From: Cryptomeria japonica
Taxonomy: Eukaryota; Streptophyta; Pinopsida; Cupressales; Cupressaceae
Length of the DNA: 64,000 nucleotides
NCBI RefSeq assembly: GCF_030272615.1
Contig: NC_081409.1
Location: forward strand, 22,322,260 to 22,386,259
Direction: 5' to 3'
The number at the start of each line of letters is the position of its first letter. Positions within the stretch are counted from its first letter, which is position 1. Shown here one piece after another: positions 44,660-56,160 of the stretch. The notes beneath the pieces were generated by a model. It did not search any database. It saw only the letters and a program-made list of their open reading frames with translations, and was not told the origin of the DNA. Both the position numbers and the translations under genes were made by a program.

Positions 44660-46052
44660 TGATATTTTGACAACAATGCAACAAATTGAGAGGGTGGGGG
44701 TGAATCAGTGTGCAAAAAAACTTACCACAACTTAAACCACAAATCAAATCTGATAATTAATAGTTAAAGCATGAAACAACACCACATCAATAACACACAT
44801 AACACCAAGATTTTTGATGTGGAAAACCTGGTTAAGGGAAAAACCATGGTGGGAACCTATCCATAATGAGATAATACCTTGTTAGAAGTAAATGTAAATA
44901 TTACAATAGGGAATGCATGTGCATTTAGGCACACTGCCTAGAGCTCAGTGCTCAAATAAGAAACCCAGAAATGCTACAACCTTTAGGGAAGGCTCATTGC
45001 CTTACAAGAAGTCTTGCTGACTTATAAAAGAATTCAGACAACAATCCAGATTACATAAACTGTGTAAATAACATCTCCATATGCGTGAGTACAGTTTCAG
45101 TTAAGCTCACTATTTGCTCTGCAACACTTCTCTTCTCTCCTTCATACTTCCAAAAGATCAAATCACTTGTTTGCACATACAAATTGATCCTACATACTCT
45201 CAAAGATTGCATACATACATCTTACATAATTATTACATTTATTTATACAAGTTATCAACCTATATTTCAAGGTTAACTAAACCCTCAACACAAACAATAA
45301 AATAATAACCTCACACGCTACAACAATGCATGCAGACAAAAAAATGTCAGCTAAGACATATCCTAGACCCAAATCAATACTGCAAACACACAACATCTCC
45401 AACAATCATGCCTCGATCATCCACAACACGCTACAACATCAAGAATGCCTCATAACATGAAGAACAACACCAGATAAAGAAAATCTTTAATAATGCATAC
45501 AATAATCAATGCGAACCACCAATACGCATAGAACATGATCTAGAGATATTCATAAGCAACGTGAATTGCACCACAACAATTGCAACAACTCAGATCACTA
45601 GAATCATCATCATCTCTATACTAGATCTCAAAAACACCATCATAACTGACTGCCAACCTAAAATATTTGCTTGTGGATTTTCAAATCATGAATTACTCGA
45701 ACTGAGGACACACATCAACATCTAGAATACATCCCACACATCTACAACTAAAGATATAGAGATTCTGGAGCAATACGGAGCACAAACCAAAATGATGAAT
45801 GGCATCCTCAATATCAAATCCCATAACCTGATCAAAACATCATGCGAACCTCTGCAAATGGGAATGAACCATCTACATACAACATACTAGAAACTTTTTA
45901 ATCTCCATCAACTCATTTGCAATACATAGGCTACACCAACTCATTCAATCTTACTTCACCACTAGAATACATAGAAGAATATGTTGACATTATTCCAACA
46001 AACTTCCCAATGATATCCCCATATGTTGACATTAATGACAACATATCAACCA
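44660..46052 (-). repeat. Copia-3 3' LTR (minus strand)
   Basis: On the minus strand it starts TGGTTGATATGTTGTC at 46052 and ends AAAATATCA at 44660. It contains the conserved copia blocks of this window: CACTGAGCTCTAGGCAGTG near 44940 and GGTTTTCCACATCAAAAATC near 44820. It is followed (to the right) by purine tracts and by RNase H/RT in the same orientation, so it is the 3' LTR of a minus-strand element. The small open stretches at 45085 and 45917 are not genes. Confidence 0.8.
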
Positions 46053-46350
46053 ATATCCAACTATGTCCTCCTTTATCATTGATGACAACAAATGAATGTG
46101 AAAAACAATCAATGCAATTTGAAAGAAATGAAATCTCAGCAATCTCCCTCAGAATAACAAGGATCAACACCCCCTTAGACAAACATCATAAATATGAAAA
46201 TGATCTTCTCCCTCTCTCCCCCACAAATATGAACATCTGAACCACTAGACACCAACACTGACTACTCCCCTTGACTAGCAGCCTTACTCATCAATCCATA
46301 TCATAAAATATCTCTATGAAGTTCATCAGATTGATGAAAATCCATGCATC
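46053..46350 (-). other. Copia-3 multiple polypurine tract region (minus strand)
   Basis: Read on the minus strand there are several purine-rich tracts before the LTR: GGGGAGTAG (about 46265), GGGGGAGAGAGGGAGAAG (about 46207-46224), AAGGGGGTG (about 46170), GAGGGAGATTG (about 46143) and AAAGGAGGACATAG near 46065. The serial arrangement matches copia-1 and copia-2. Confidence 0.65.
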
Positions 46351-47250
46351 TTAGTTCTCATCAGGAGGGGCAATCACCCCTAACTTCTCTCTGAGATACT
46401 CAACAATATCTTTAGGAAAAGGCTTCATAAAGATATATGCAATCTGTTCCTTTGTAGATACATACTCCAATATGACTTCTTTCTCATTCACCTTCTCTCT
46501 CAAGAAATGAAACTTGATTGATATATGCTTTGTTTTGGAATACAACACCAGATTCTTTGAAATATTGATAGCACTTGAATTGTCCTATAGTTGATAGCAA
46601 CAGGTTAATCACAAGTAACTCCTATATCCTTCAACATTTGCTTCATCCAAATTACGTAAGTACAATTGCTAGCAGCAACAATGTATTAAGCCTCTGCAAT
46701 AGATAAAGAAACAGCTTTCTGCTTCTTACTTGTCCAAGAGATCAACTTCTTACCCAAAAAGAATGTACCACCTGTAGTACTCTTTCAGTCATCAACATCA
46801 CTTGCCCAATAAGCATTTCTAAAGGCACTCAAAGTAAAGTCACCATTCTTAGGATACCACAAACCAAAATCAGCTGTCCCTTTCAAATATTTGAATATCC
46901 TTTTTATAGCAGTAACATGAGATTCCTTAGGATCAAATTGAAATCTAGAAACATGACACACAACATTCATTATATCAGGTATATTCTGAGTCAACTACAA
47001 TAATCCACCAATCATAGATCTATATCTAGTCTGATTATCTTTTGAAGAATCATCATCCTTTGTCAGCTTACATCTAGTCACCATAGGTGTACCAACTGGT
47101 TTAGAATCTTCAAAACCAAATTTCTTCAACAGTTCCTTCACCAAATTTCTTCAACAATTCCTTCACATACTTAGACTGAGATATGAAAATACCTTTATCC
47201 AATTGAGTAATTTACAATCCCAGAAAGAATTTTATTTCACCAATCCTTAA
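46351..47250 (-). pseudogene. Copia-3 reverse transcriptase C-terminus and RNase H
   Basis: On the minus strand, from 47250 leftward: FISQSKYVKELLKKF, then IMNVVCHVSRFQFDPKESH, RIFKYLKGTADFGLWYPKN, the RNase H start with Asn where the catalytic Asp should be (RNAYWASDVDD), and the tail KTKHISIKFHFLREKVNEK ending near 46351. A 25-bp tandem duplication at 47116-47165 shifts the frame within the KELLKKF block. The N-terminal RT, integrase and protease are absent; the matching gag is at 59480-59866, on the far side of copia-2. Confidence 0.85.
47116..47165 (-). repeat. 25-bp tandem duplication in copia-3 RT
   Basis: The unit CCAAATTTCTTCAACA(G/A)TTC, 25 bases with its tail, stands twice in a row at 47116-47140 and 47141-47165. 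Twenty-five is not a multiple of three, so it shifts the frame. Confidence 0.9.
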
Positions 47251-47257
47251 ATGCCTC

Positions 47258-47470
47258 TGTATAGAGATTGCATTTGGAACTAAGAGTGAAGGTAACATTT
47301 TTCATTTGAATGCCAGTGAGAAAATTTGTTTTATTGCTCAAATTGATGAGAGTTGGTTGTGGCATAGGAGAATGTGTCATGTGAAATTTGATTCAATGAT
47401 CAAGATCCGTTCTACACATGATGTTAGATATTTGCCTAAGATTGTTAAGCCTACTATTCCGATATGTAAG
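47258..47470 (+). pseudogene. Copia-2 GAG-pre-integrase domain
   Basis: Plus-strand copia sequence begins abruptly at about 47258 with SEGNIFHLNASEKICFIAQI, then DESWLWHRRMCHVKFDSM and the zinc Cys pair near ICKYC. It corresponds to 11870-12075 of copia-1. There is no upstream gag or 5' LTR; the neighbour is minus-strand copia-3 RT. The chromovirus is inserted at 47470 and the copia frame resumes at 55337. Confidence 0.85.
47466..47470. repeat. Chromovirus target-site duplication GTAAG, left copy
   Basis: GTAAG precedes the 5' LTR and recurs at 55337-55341 after the 3' LTR. Both copies fall on the same codons of the interrupted copia-2 frame. Confidence 0.88.
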
Positions 47471-49068
47471 TATTGTAGGAGCACTTGAGAAATTTTGTTG
47501 TGTAGGTTCTAGGAGTTTGTAATCATGTGATTTTGGTTTGTAATAAGGTCAATAGGATTTTGAATAAGTGCTCATATTATTTAAGGACCCGAGGAGTTAT
47601 TGTTTGACCAATGTTGGCCTATTGTCTCTTAAGGGTGCCAGATAGAGCATTTGGTAGAATAAGTTGGTATTGTGTTAGAATAGGTTGGTTTGATGAAGTT
47701 TAGGAGGTTTTAAGGTCATTTGAACCTTTATAAGTGACCTAGGTTTGATTTGGGAAAAAGTTGCTCAACTATGTACAAGTTGTAAAAAGTTGCAAAAGTT
47801 GCTCATAGCAACTTTGCAACATTTGCATTTTCCAAACACCAACGGCTAGTTGGTTGTCTTTTTCAATTAAAGAAATTTGTAACCAACCTAAGGCCAATGT
47901 AAGGCTTGGGAAAATTGATGAGAATGTTGGTTGAAGATTTGAATGAAGAAAAGAAAGTTTAGCCTTTCAAAAAATTTATTGTTTTAGCGAGTTGAGTTCA
48001 GTTTCATTGACATTTTATGGTCTGTATGGACTTCCAAGCCAGACCAAGGCATGAATTGTTAGAGAAAATACATACCTTTCATTTCATGGTGATTTGAGGT
48101 TTTGAAGTGTTATAGTTTGTAAGTTGTATCAATATTTGTTGCAGGCGGGTCCTAAAGACCTTAAAACAAGGGTTTTGAAGACTCTATGGCTCATACCTAG
48201 CATTCCATGGTGGAACTCCATACTAAAATCTTGTGGAATGCTTGGAGGCCTTGTAAAGTATGCTTTAATTTTTTTTTTAAGACAAGGGAGGCTAAAATCG
48301 AGATTTTCCAACATACCCTAGGCTTGGCACTTTGAGTTGGCAAGCAATGGAGATCGTGGACAATAGGCCCTAGATGGGTAAATCCGTTGGATGGATTTGA
48401 TTATAGTTGATTGGACATCCTCATGGGTCTAAAAACCTAAGACAGTCATTAGAATACTTGGCCATTTGGACTGGTGAAGGCATTTGAGCCAAACCCTATT
48501 TTGTAGGCTTAAAAGGAGGAATTAGGCCTAAAAAAGGGTTAGGTGGGTTAGAAACCAAACCCATATCCAATTTTGTGATATTGTATGAAGATTCCAAAAG
48601 GGTATCTAGAAAGATAAATATTTCATATCAGTGTTCGGGACTTCGGGGAGATAAGTGCAAAATACCTCACCGGTAGGGCTAATTGGGCTAGGTCTCCTAG
48701 TAGGCCTAAAAGAGCAAATTGGTCCTTAAGCTTGGAAATGGTAATCTCCAAAGACCTAGAAAAAAAATAAAATCAACCCTATGTGAGTTGGGAATGTGTG
48801 AGAGAAGATCCTAAGGTAGAGGGGGTTGGCTCTTGGTGAAGGTGTGAGAAGGTGTTGAGTAGGAGAGTCTCAATTAAGGGGTGTTGGACACTCACAAGAC
48901 AAGAGGTGGTCACCATAGTCTAAGATACTTTGGAAGGTCATTAAGGGTTCACCCTACAACCTTTGGAAGGTTGGGATAATGTGGAACCATTGGATGGTTC
49001 AAGAGACTGCCTAGGGAAACATCAAGAATAAGCAAACCCGGTAGGAGTGAGAATCCCCTCTACATCAA
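47471..49068 (+). repeat. Chromovirus 5' LTR
   Basis: Runs from TATTGTAGGAGC to CTCTACATCA and pairs with 53737-55336 across its full length. A TATA-like TTTATAAG lies at 47727-47734. The open stretch 48124-48321 also occurs in the 3' LTR and is not a gene. Confidence 0.92.
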
Positions 49069-49071
49069 ATT

Positions 49072-49083
49072 GGTATTAGAGCC
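49072..49083 (+). other. Chromovirus primer-binding site (initiator Met tRNA)
   Basis: TGGTATTAGAGC starts three bases after the 5' LTR. It equals the plant initiator-Met tRNA complement except for one C-to-T change, the same change as in copia-1. Confidence 0.8.
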
Positions 49084-49142
49084 ACTTATTTAAACAAATT
49101 GGTGTATGTTAGACCAAGAGATAAAATAAGAAGCCAACAACA

Positions 49143-50300
49143 TGCCACTTAAGGCAATGAGTCAAGAGGCCATTAGGAAGTTGGTCCAAGACATGCTTAG
49201 TGAAGCTCGGGAGAAAGACACCAAGAAAGGTAAGGGCAAGCTCATAGAGTGGGGTGATGGAACTGATGATGAAGATGTAGATGTGATAGGAGTGGTGACA
49301 TAAAAGAAGGAGTTGGAGAAAGATCCACAAATATTCTTGGATTCTCTTAAATCACTCAACAAAGATAGTCTAGATGGTTTACCAATCTATAGTGGAAGCC
49401 TAAATGGAGAAGAGCTATTGGATTGGATAGAAGTTTTGAACAATTATTTTGAATACAAGGAGATTGCAGAAGAAAATAGGGTTAGAATGGCTAAGACCAA
49501 GCTGAAAGGATCAACTCTAGTTTGGTGGAACATGATGCAAGAGGAAAGGGAACAAACCGGAAGGAAGAAGATCAACTCTTGGGAGAGAATGAAGATTAGA
49601 ATCAAAACTCAATTCCCACCTCTAGATTATGAGGTGTAGATACACAAGAAGTTGATGAGTTTGGAGCAGAGGGAAATGGATGTGAGTGCTTACAAAGAGG
49701 AGTTCAACAAACTAACTCTCAGAGCAAGGAAATAAGAGGAAGAAGTGGAGAAGGTAGCAAGATACCTAAATGGCCTTAGACAAAACATTCAAGATGAAAT
49801 TAACATGATGGCACTTGAGATAGTTCATAAGTGTTTTCAGATGGCCTTGAGAGAATAGGACAAGATCAAGAGGAAAAGTGAATTCAATCAAAGAGGTAGA
49901 GGTGGTAGAGGATTCAGAGGAAGAGGAACCTTTGGAAGGGGACATAACTCTAGAAAGAATGAAGAAAGTAGTCAATCTGAACATAGTGGGGATAACTTTA
50001 GCAAGCATGGTCAGTTCAAAGGAAACTCTAGAGGAAGAAACAACTTTAGGGGCAAATTTGGTACTCAAGGAAGAGGACCCAGAATCTTCACCGGTAAATG
50101 CTTTCATTGTCATCAAGTAGGCCACATAATGAACCGTTGTCTTGAAAAGACTTCAAGTTCTTATGTAGGTGAAAGGAGAACTTAGTTGGTGCAAGAGGAA
50201 GACAATCAAAGTGTTACCTCACCAATCAACAAAGCTCGACTAGTTCTAGATGGAGAGAAACTGATGTTAAGGAGGATCTTGTTGAAGGTACCACAGGCCA
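49143..50300 (+). pseudogene. Chromovirus gag
   Basis: An ATG at 49143 opens MPLKAMSQEAIRKLVQDML. Capsid wording follows: LDGLPIYSGSLNGEELLDWI, TKLKGSTLVWWNMM, and LMSLEQREMDVSAYKEEFNK. Then comes a Gly/Arg/Asn/Phe-rich basic region (about 49890-50090) and an intact CCHC knuckle at 50099-50140 (CFHCHQVGHIMNRC). Stops at about 49300, 49637, 49733, 49857 and 50183 break the frame. Gag binds RNA through the knuckle and forms the particle. Confidence 0.85.
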
Positions 50301-50940
50301 AAGAACCTACTCAAAGAAAGACTCTTTAAAACCACTTGCAGATCATATGGTAAGATGTGTAGGGTCATAGTGGGTTCAGGGTCTACTGAGAACATTGTAG
50401 CAGTTGAGATGGTAGACAAACTTAAGTTGAAAAGGTTGCCACACACCAATCCCTATAAGGTATCATGGTTGAGTAAAGGACAACATGTGTTAGTATATGA
50501 GAAAGCTTGGATAGACTTTTAAATTGGAGAGTATAAGGAAATAGTACTATGTGATATACTACCCATGGATGCATGCTATTTGTTTCTTGGACACCCTTGG
50601 CAATATGATGTCAAAGCCATACATGATCGGGAGAAGAACTCTTATGTTATCACCAAAGAAGGGAGGAAGTTCCAAATGGATCCTTTGGTTGTTTAGGGAG
50701 AAGAAAGACATGTGGGTTCAAGTGTTATGTTACTTAGTGAGAAGGAGTTCCTAAAAGAGTTGAATCATGAAAGGAACCAAGGATATTCCATCATAGTCAA
50801 ACCAAAAGAAGAGGCAAAGACTGAGCCCAAACTGGTAGTACCTCAAGAAGTGAAGACCTTGTTGGACCGGTACAAAGACATTGTTGTAAATGAGATACTA
50901 GATGATTTACCCCCATACAAAGATGTGAACCATTAGATAG
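50301..50940 (+). pseudogene. Chromovirus protease
   Basis: The reading CRVIVGSGSTENIVAVEMV near 50360-50415 fits a gypsy aspartic protease whose catalytic Asp is Gly (GSGS instead of DSGS). Downstream blocks are DILPMDACYLFLGHPWQYD near 50556-50612, where AMDACHxLLGRPW-type wording is usual for chromoviruses, and then the linker to RT (VPQEVKTLLDRYKDIV). Stops at 50519, 50694 and 50934 interrupt it. Confidence 0.75.
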
Positions 50941-52230
50941 ACCTCATACCTGGAGCTACCTTGCCAAACAAAGCTTCTTACAAAATGACACCTACTCAAA
51001 ATGAAGGAATAGCAAGACAAGTGCAAGAATTGCTAGATAAGAGGTTGATAAAGAAGAGTTTAAGCCCATGTGCAGTACCTACTATTTTGGTACCTAAGAA
51101 AGATGGCAAATGGAGAACATGCACCAACTCAAGAGCCATCAATAAGATTACCACTAGATACTGGTTTCCAATGCCAAGAATTGAGGACCTAATGGACTAC
51201 CTAGGAGGAGCTTGTTACTTTTCAAAGGTGGATTTAAAGTCAGGATATCATCAAATAAGGATTAGACTTGGAGATGAGTGGAAAACAACCTTTAAGACCA
51301 ATGAAGGGCTCTATGAATGGTTGGTGATTCCCTTTGGGCTCACAAATGTACCTAGCACCTTCATGAGACTCATGAATGAAGTGCTTGCATAATTTATTGG
51401 TAAATTTGTGATTGTTTATCTTGATAACATTTTGATTTTTAGCAGGTTAAGGGAGGAGCATATTAGACATTTGAATTAGGTCTTGAGGAAGCTACATCAA
51501 GAAAAGTTGATGATAAACTTAGACAAGTGTGAGTTCTTCAAAACTGAACTATTATATCTTGGTTTTGTAGTTTCTCAAGGTTGTTTGAAATGGATCCAAC
51601 AAAGGTAGATGCAGTAGTTAATTGGCCTACTCCTAAATCAATAGGAGATGTGAGAAGTTTTCATGGGTTAGCTTCATTCTATAGGAAGTTTATTAGAGGG
51701 TTTAACCATGTATGTGCACCCATATTGAACACCATCAAAGGAGGAATGAAATGTTAGTTTAAGTGGACTAGTGTAGCGGACAAGGGGTTTGAGTTGTTGA
51801 AACAAAAAGTAGCAGAATTAGCTTATCTTAGGCTCCCTGATTTCAATCAGCTCTTTACTCTGGAGTGTGATTCTAGCAAGTTGGCAATAGGAGCAGTTTT
51901 GAGCCAAGAAGGTCATCCGGTAGCATTTTTCTCTAAGAAGCTCAATGAGGCAAAACAAAAGTATTCTACCTATGACCTAGAGTTGTATGCCATAGTACAA
52001 GCCCTTAAGAAATGGTGACATTATCTACTTCCCAAAGAGTTCATAGTTTATACTGTCAACCATGTACTTAGCTTCTTGAATGGACATGAGAAGTTACATC
52101 AAAGACACATCAAATAGGTTGAGCACTTGCAGGCCTATACCTTTTCCATCAAACACAATAAATGAGTCACCAATAAGGTACTAGATTCCTTAAGTATAAG
52201 AGTTCTTACCAACCAAGAGGTGCAACTCCA
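50941..52230 (+). pseudogene. Chromovirus reverse transcriptase and RNase H
   Basis: RT is open at 50961-51392: [36 protein letters not shown] (first Asp), and [16 protein letters not shown]. The catalytic box at 51417-51428 reads YLDN, the second Asp changed to Asn (GAC to AAC), so RT is inactive. A frame change occurs near 51580. RNase H is readable at 51794-52018 with Asp kept in LECDSSKLAIGAVLSQ and Glu in TYDLELYAIVQAL, unlike the Tat elements. Stops at 51390, 51477, 51753, 52016, 52116 and 52162. Confidence 0.85.
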
Positions 52231-53515
52231 AATTGTGGGATTAAATGATCTCAAAGACCTATACCAAGGTGACAAGGATTTTGGTGAAGCATATGATATT
52301 TGCACCAAGTTTACTAATGTTTGTCATGTTGCATATTCTGATTTCATGTTGCAGGAAGGCCTTTTGTTTAAAGGACACTTAATTTGCACACCTTAGTGCT
52401 CTATGAGAGACAATATCATCAAAGAGAAGCATCAAGACAACTTAGGAGGACATTTTAGTCTTGAAAAGACCTTAGAGTAGGTTGGACGGTTTTATCATTG
52501 GCCTAAACTTCAAACAAATGTTAAAAGGTTTGTGGAGCAATGCCCATATGTCAGAGAGCTAAGGGAACCTCCAACAATGCAGGTTTATATCAGCCATTGG
52601 CCATACCAACTAGACCTTGGGAATGTTTGAGCATGGACTTTGTACTTGGTTTGCCTAGGACTCCAAGAGGGTATGATAGTGTTTTTTTCATAGTGGATAG
52701 ATTCAACAAGATGGCACACTTTGTGCCTTGTAAATGCACAAATGATGTCTCTTACATGGCAGGGCTATTCTTCAAGGAAGTTGTGAGAATTCATGGCTTA
52801 TTGCTTAGCATTGTGAGTGACAAAGACACTAAATTTGTAAGTCACTTTTGGCAAACCTTATGGAAAAAACCAGGCACAAAAATTTCCTTCTCATCAACAT
52901 ACCATCCACAATCAGATGGTCAAATTGAAGTGGTTAACAGATCCTTAGGTAACTTGTTGAGATGTCTCACCAAACAACATGGACAAGCTTGGGATCTAGT
53001 ATTGGGTCAAGTAGAGTATTCCTACAATGACACAGTTAATAGAAGCACATGTCGAAGTCCCTTTGAAATTGTTAATGGATGTCATCCTAGGGGTATCTTG
53101 GAACTTAGAGACCTCAGTCCTATGGACCATAGAAGTGCACAAGGGGAAAAATTTGTAGAGAATATAAAAGAGATACCTGAGTAGGTCAAGAAGACAATGC
53201 AACAACATAATTAGAAGTACAAGGCACTAGCAGATAATAAAAGAAGAAAAGTACACTATAAGGCTGGTGATCTAGTGTTGGGCTACTTGAGGAAGGAGAG
53301 GATACCCAAGGGACAACCTAGTAAGCTATGCATGAAGAAGATTGGACCTCTTAAGGTGATGCATAAATTTGGCAATAATGCATATGAGTTAGAGTTACCT
53401 CCAAACTTAGGCATATCCCCAATCTTCAAGGTATGTGATTTGTATCCATACAAAGGGTCTCAGACAACCACAAATCAAGAAGAACCTACTACTATAGAAG
53501 ATATAGACTAGTTAC
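52231..53515 (+). pseudogene. Chromovirus integrase
   Basis: The zinc part is worn (HQDNLGGHFSLEKT near 52430, then CPYVRELREP). The core is in 52540-53184: Asp in SMDFVLGLP, Asp in VSDKDTKFVSHFW and Glu in DGQIEVVNRSLG, all three present. One stop at 53182-53184 follows. The C-terminal part 53275-53511 has the GPF/Y-type block (KKIGPLKVMHKFGNNAYELE) that precedes the chromodomain in chromoviruses. Confidence 0.85.
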
Positions 53516-53709
53516 GGGATTTACCTCCAAGCCAACCGGTCACATTGGATTGCATTTTGGATTCTAAGGTTGTGAAAAAGACTAGGAGAGGAGTTTATAA
53601 AGACTATCTGATCAAATGGGCAGAGCTACCAGAGTTAGAAGCTACATGGATGTCAGAGAGAGACATCATACAACATGGTACCACTGTCCAAGCTTTATCA
53701 ACTCAATAG
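53516..53709 (+). pseudogene. Chromovirus chromodomain
   Basis: Read through the TAG at 53509-53511 the frame gives LDCILDSKVVKKTRRGVYKD, then YLIKWAELPELEATWMSERD and an acidic-to-polar end, stop at 53707-53709. YLIKW and the Ala-Thr-Trp-x-x-Glu block are the chromodomain hallmarks. The domain directs integration to heterochromatin by reading histone marks. The aromatic cage is only partly recognisable by eye. Confidence 0.82.
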
Positions 53710-53736
53710 ACTTGAGTTCTTCTTACCCCCAGAGCA

Positions 53737-55336
53737 TGGTGCAGGAGAACTTGAGAAATTTTGTTGTGTAGGTTCCAGGAGTTTGGAATCATGTGATTTT
53801 GGTTTGTAATAAGGTCAATAGGATTTTGAATAAGTGCTCAGATGATGTAAGGACCCTAGGAGTTATTGTTTGACCAATGTTGGCCTATTGGCTCTTAAGG
53901 GTGCTAGATAGAGCTTTTGGTAGAATAAATTGGTATTGTGTTAGAATAGGTTTGTTTGATGAATTTTAGGAGGTTTTATGGTCATTTTAACCTTTATAAG
54001 TGACCTACATTTGATTTGGGCAAAAGTTTCTCAACTATGTAAAAGTTGTAAAAAGTTGCAAAAGTTGCTCATAGCAACTTTGAAACATTTGTATTTTCCA
54101 AACACCAACGGCTAGTTGGTTGTCTTTTTCAGTTAAAGACATTTGTAACCAACCCAAGGCTGATATAAGGCTTGGGACAACTGATGAGAATGTTGGTTGA
54201 AGATTTAAATGAAGAAAACCAATTGTTTTTTTAGCGAGTTGAGTTGAGTTTCATTGACATTGTACGATTTGTACGAACTTCCAAGCTAGACCAAGGAATG
54301 AATTGTTAGAGAAGAGACATACCTTTCATTTCATGGTTATTTTAGGTTTTTAAGTGTTAAAGTTTGTAAGTTGTATCAATTTTTATTGCAGGTGGGTCCT
54401 AAAGAACTTAAAACAAGGGTTTTGAAGACTCTATGGCTCATACCTAGCATTCCATGGTGGAAATCCATACTGAAACCTTGTGGAATGCTAGGAGGCCTTG
54501 TAAAGTATGCTTTCAATTTTTTTTTAAGACAAGGGAGGCTAAACTCCAGATTTGCCACCATACCCTAGGCTTGGCACGTTGAGTTGGCAAGCAATGGGGA
54601 TCATGGACAACAGGCCCTAGATGGGTCAATCTGTTGGATGGATTTGATTCTAGGTTGGATTGGACATCCTCATGGGTGTACAGACCTAAGAAAATCATCA
54701 AAATCCTTGGCTATTTGAATAGGTGAAGGCATTTGAGCCAAACCCTATTTTGTAGGCTTAAAAGGAGGGAATTAGGCCTAAAAAAGGGTTAGGTGGGTTA
54801 GAAACCAAACCCATATCCAATTTTGTGATATTTTATGAAGTTTCCAAAAGGGTATCTGGAAAGCTAAATAGTTCATACCGGTGTTCAGGACTTTAGGCAG
54901 ATAAGTGCAAAATACCTCACTGGTAGGGCTAATTGGGCTAGGTCTCCTAGTAGGCCTAAAAGAGTAAATTGATCCTTAAGCTTGGAAATGATAATCTCCA
55001 AAGACCTAGGTGAAGGGATAGGTTTATAAAACAAAATAAAATCAGCCCTATGTGAGTTGGGAATGTGTGAGAGAAGATTCTAAGGTAGAGGGGGTTGGCT
55101 CTTGGTGAAGGTGTGAGAAGGTGTTGAGTAGGAGAGTCTGAATTAAGGAGTGTTGGACACTCACAAGACAAGAGGTGGTCACCATAGTCTAAGGACCTTG
55201 GGAAGGTCATTAAGGGTGCACTATACAACCTTTGGAAGGTTGGGATAGTGTGTAATCATTGGATGGTTCAAGAGACTGCCTAGGGAGACATCAAGAATAA
55301 GCAAACCCAGTAGGAGTGAGCATCGCCTCTACATTA
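53737..55336 (+). repeat. Chromovirus 3' LTR
   Basis: Runs from TGGTGCAGGAGAAC to CTCTACATTA; pairs with 47471-49068. A TATA-like CTTTATAAG lies at 53992-54000. Substitutions between the copies are frequent by eye, showing an old insertion. Confidence 0.92.
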
Positions 55337-56160
55337 GTAAGGAATATTAGTTGGGTAAGAAAACAAGAATTTATTTAAAGAGAAAATGATATACATTTGA
55401 TGGACTACTAGATCTTGTGCATACTGGCCCATGTGGACCTACAAATGTTAGAAGTATGCAGGGTGATAGATATTTCATGTTGCTAGTTGATGATTGTTCT
55501 AGGATGATGTGGGTTGTACTTTTGAAGGAGAAATCAAAAGTGTTGGAAAATTTCAAGATATTCAAAGCCAAGGTTGAGATTGAGTCTGGATTGAAGGTGA
55601 AGTGTCTGAGATCTGATAAAGGTGGATAATTATGTTCCGATGAGTTTAATTCATTTTGTGAGAAGCATGATATTAGAAGACAATTATCTACTCCTAGAAT
55701 CCCTTAGCAGAATAGAGTTGTTGAAAGGAAGAACATAACTATCTTGGATGCTACAAGGACTATGTTGATTAAAGGAAATATTATGAAGATCTACTGGAAA
55801 GAAGCTATTAGCATTGCTGTTTACACAATCAACAGAGTTCACATCAAAGGTGATACTGGTAAGACCCCTAATGAGCTATGGCTTGGTCATGTTCCTACTG
55901 TGAGATATTTCAAAGTATTTGGTAGAAAATATTATATCAAGAGAGATGAGGATATAGGAAAGTTTGATGCTAGAAGTGATGAAGGAATTTTCTTGGGATA
56001 TTCAACAAAGAGCAAAGCCTATCGGTGCTATAACAAGAGACCGAGAAAGATAGTGGAGAGTGCAAATGTAAAGGTGGATGAGAACCTTGGGAAAGAGATT
56101 AGAGTATGTACTTATGATGATGGACAACATATTGTTTTAGCTCCTATTTAGACTGAAGAG
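55337..56160 (+). pseudogene. Copia-2 integrase
   Basis: The frame resumes after the chromovirus. It reads LLDLVHTGPCGPTNVRSMQG (Gly-Pro where copia-1 has Asp-Leu, so the first catalytic Asp, expected after His-Thr, is lost), LRSDKGG (second Asp present), a TAA at 55627-55629, then RVVERKNITILDATRTMLIK with the Glu kept (about 55725). The C-terminal part is open at 55744-56151 with VFGRKYYIKRDE and GIFLGYSTKSKAYRCY. It is clearly related to copia-1 but distinct at many positions. Confidence 0.85.

Larger units (their letters stand above)
47471..55336 (+). mobile_element. Complete Ty3/gypsy chromovirus with chromodomain
   Basis: The 7.87-kb element has LTRs of 1598 and 1600 bp, an initiator-Met primer site, gag with a CCHC knuckle, protease, RT, RNase H, integrase and a C-terminal chromodomain, in standard chromovirus order. 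It is inserted in copia-2 with a perfect GTAAG duplication. Terminal dinucleotides have decayed: the 5' LTR starts TATTG where the 3' copy has TGGTG, and the 3' LTR ends ATTA where the 5' copy has ATCA. The pol frame has several stops, so the element is dead but structurally whole. Confidence 0.92.
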
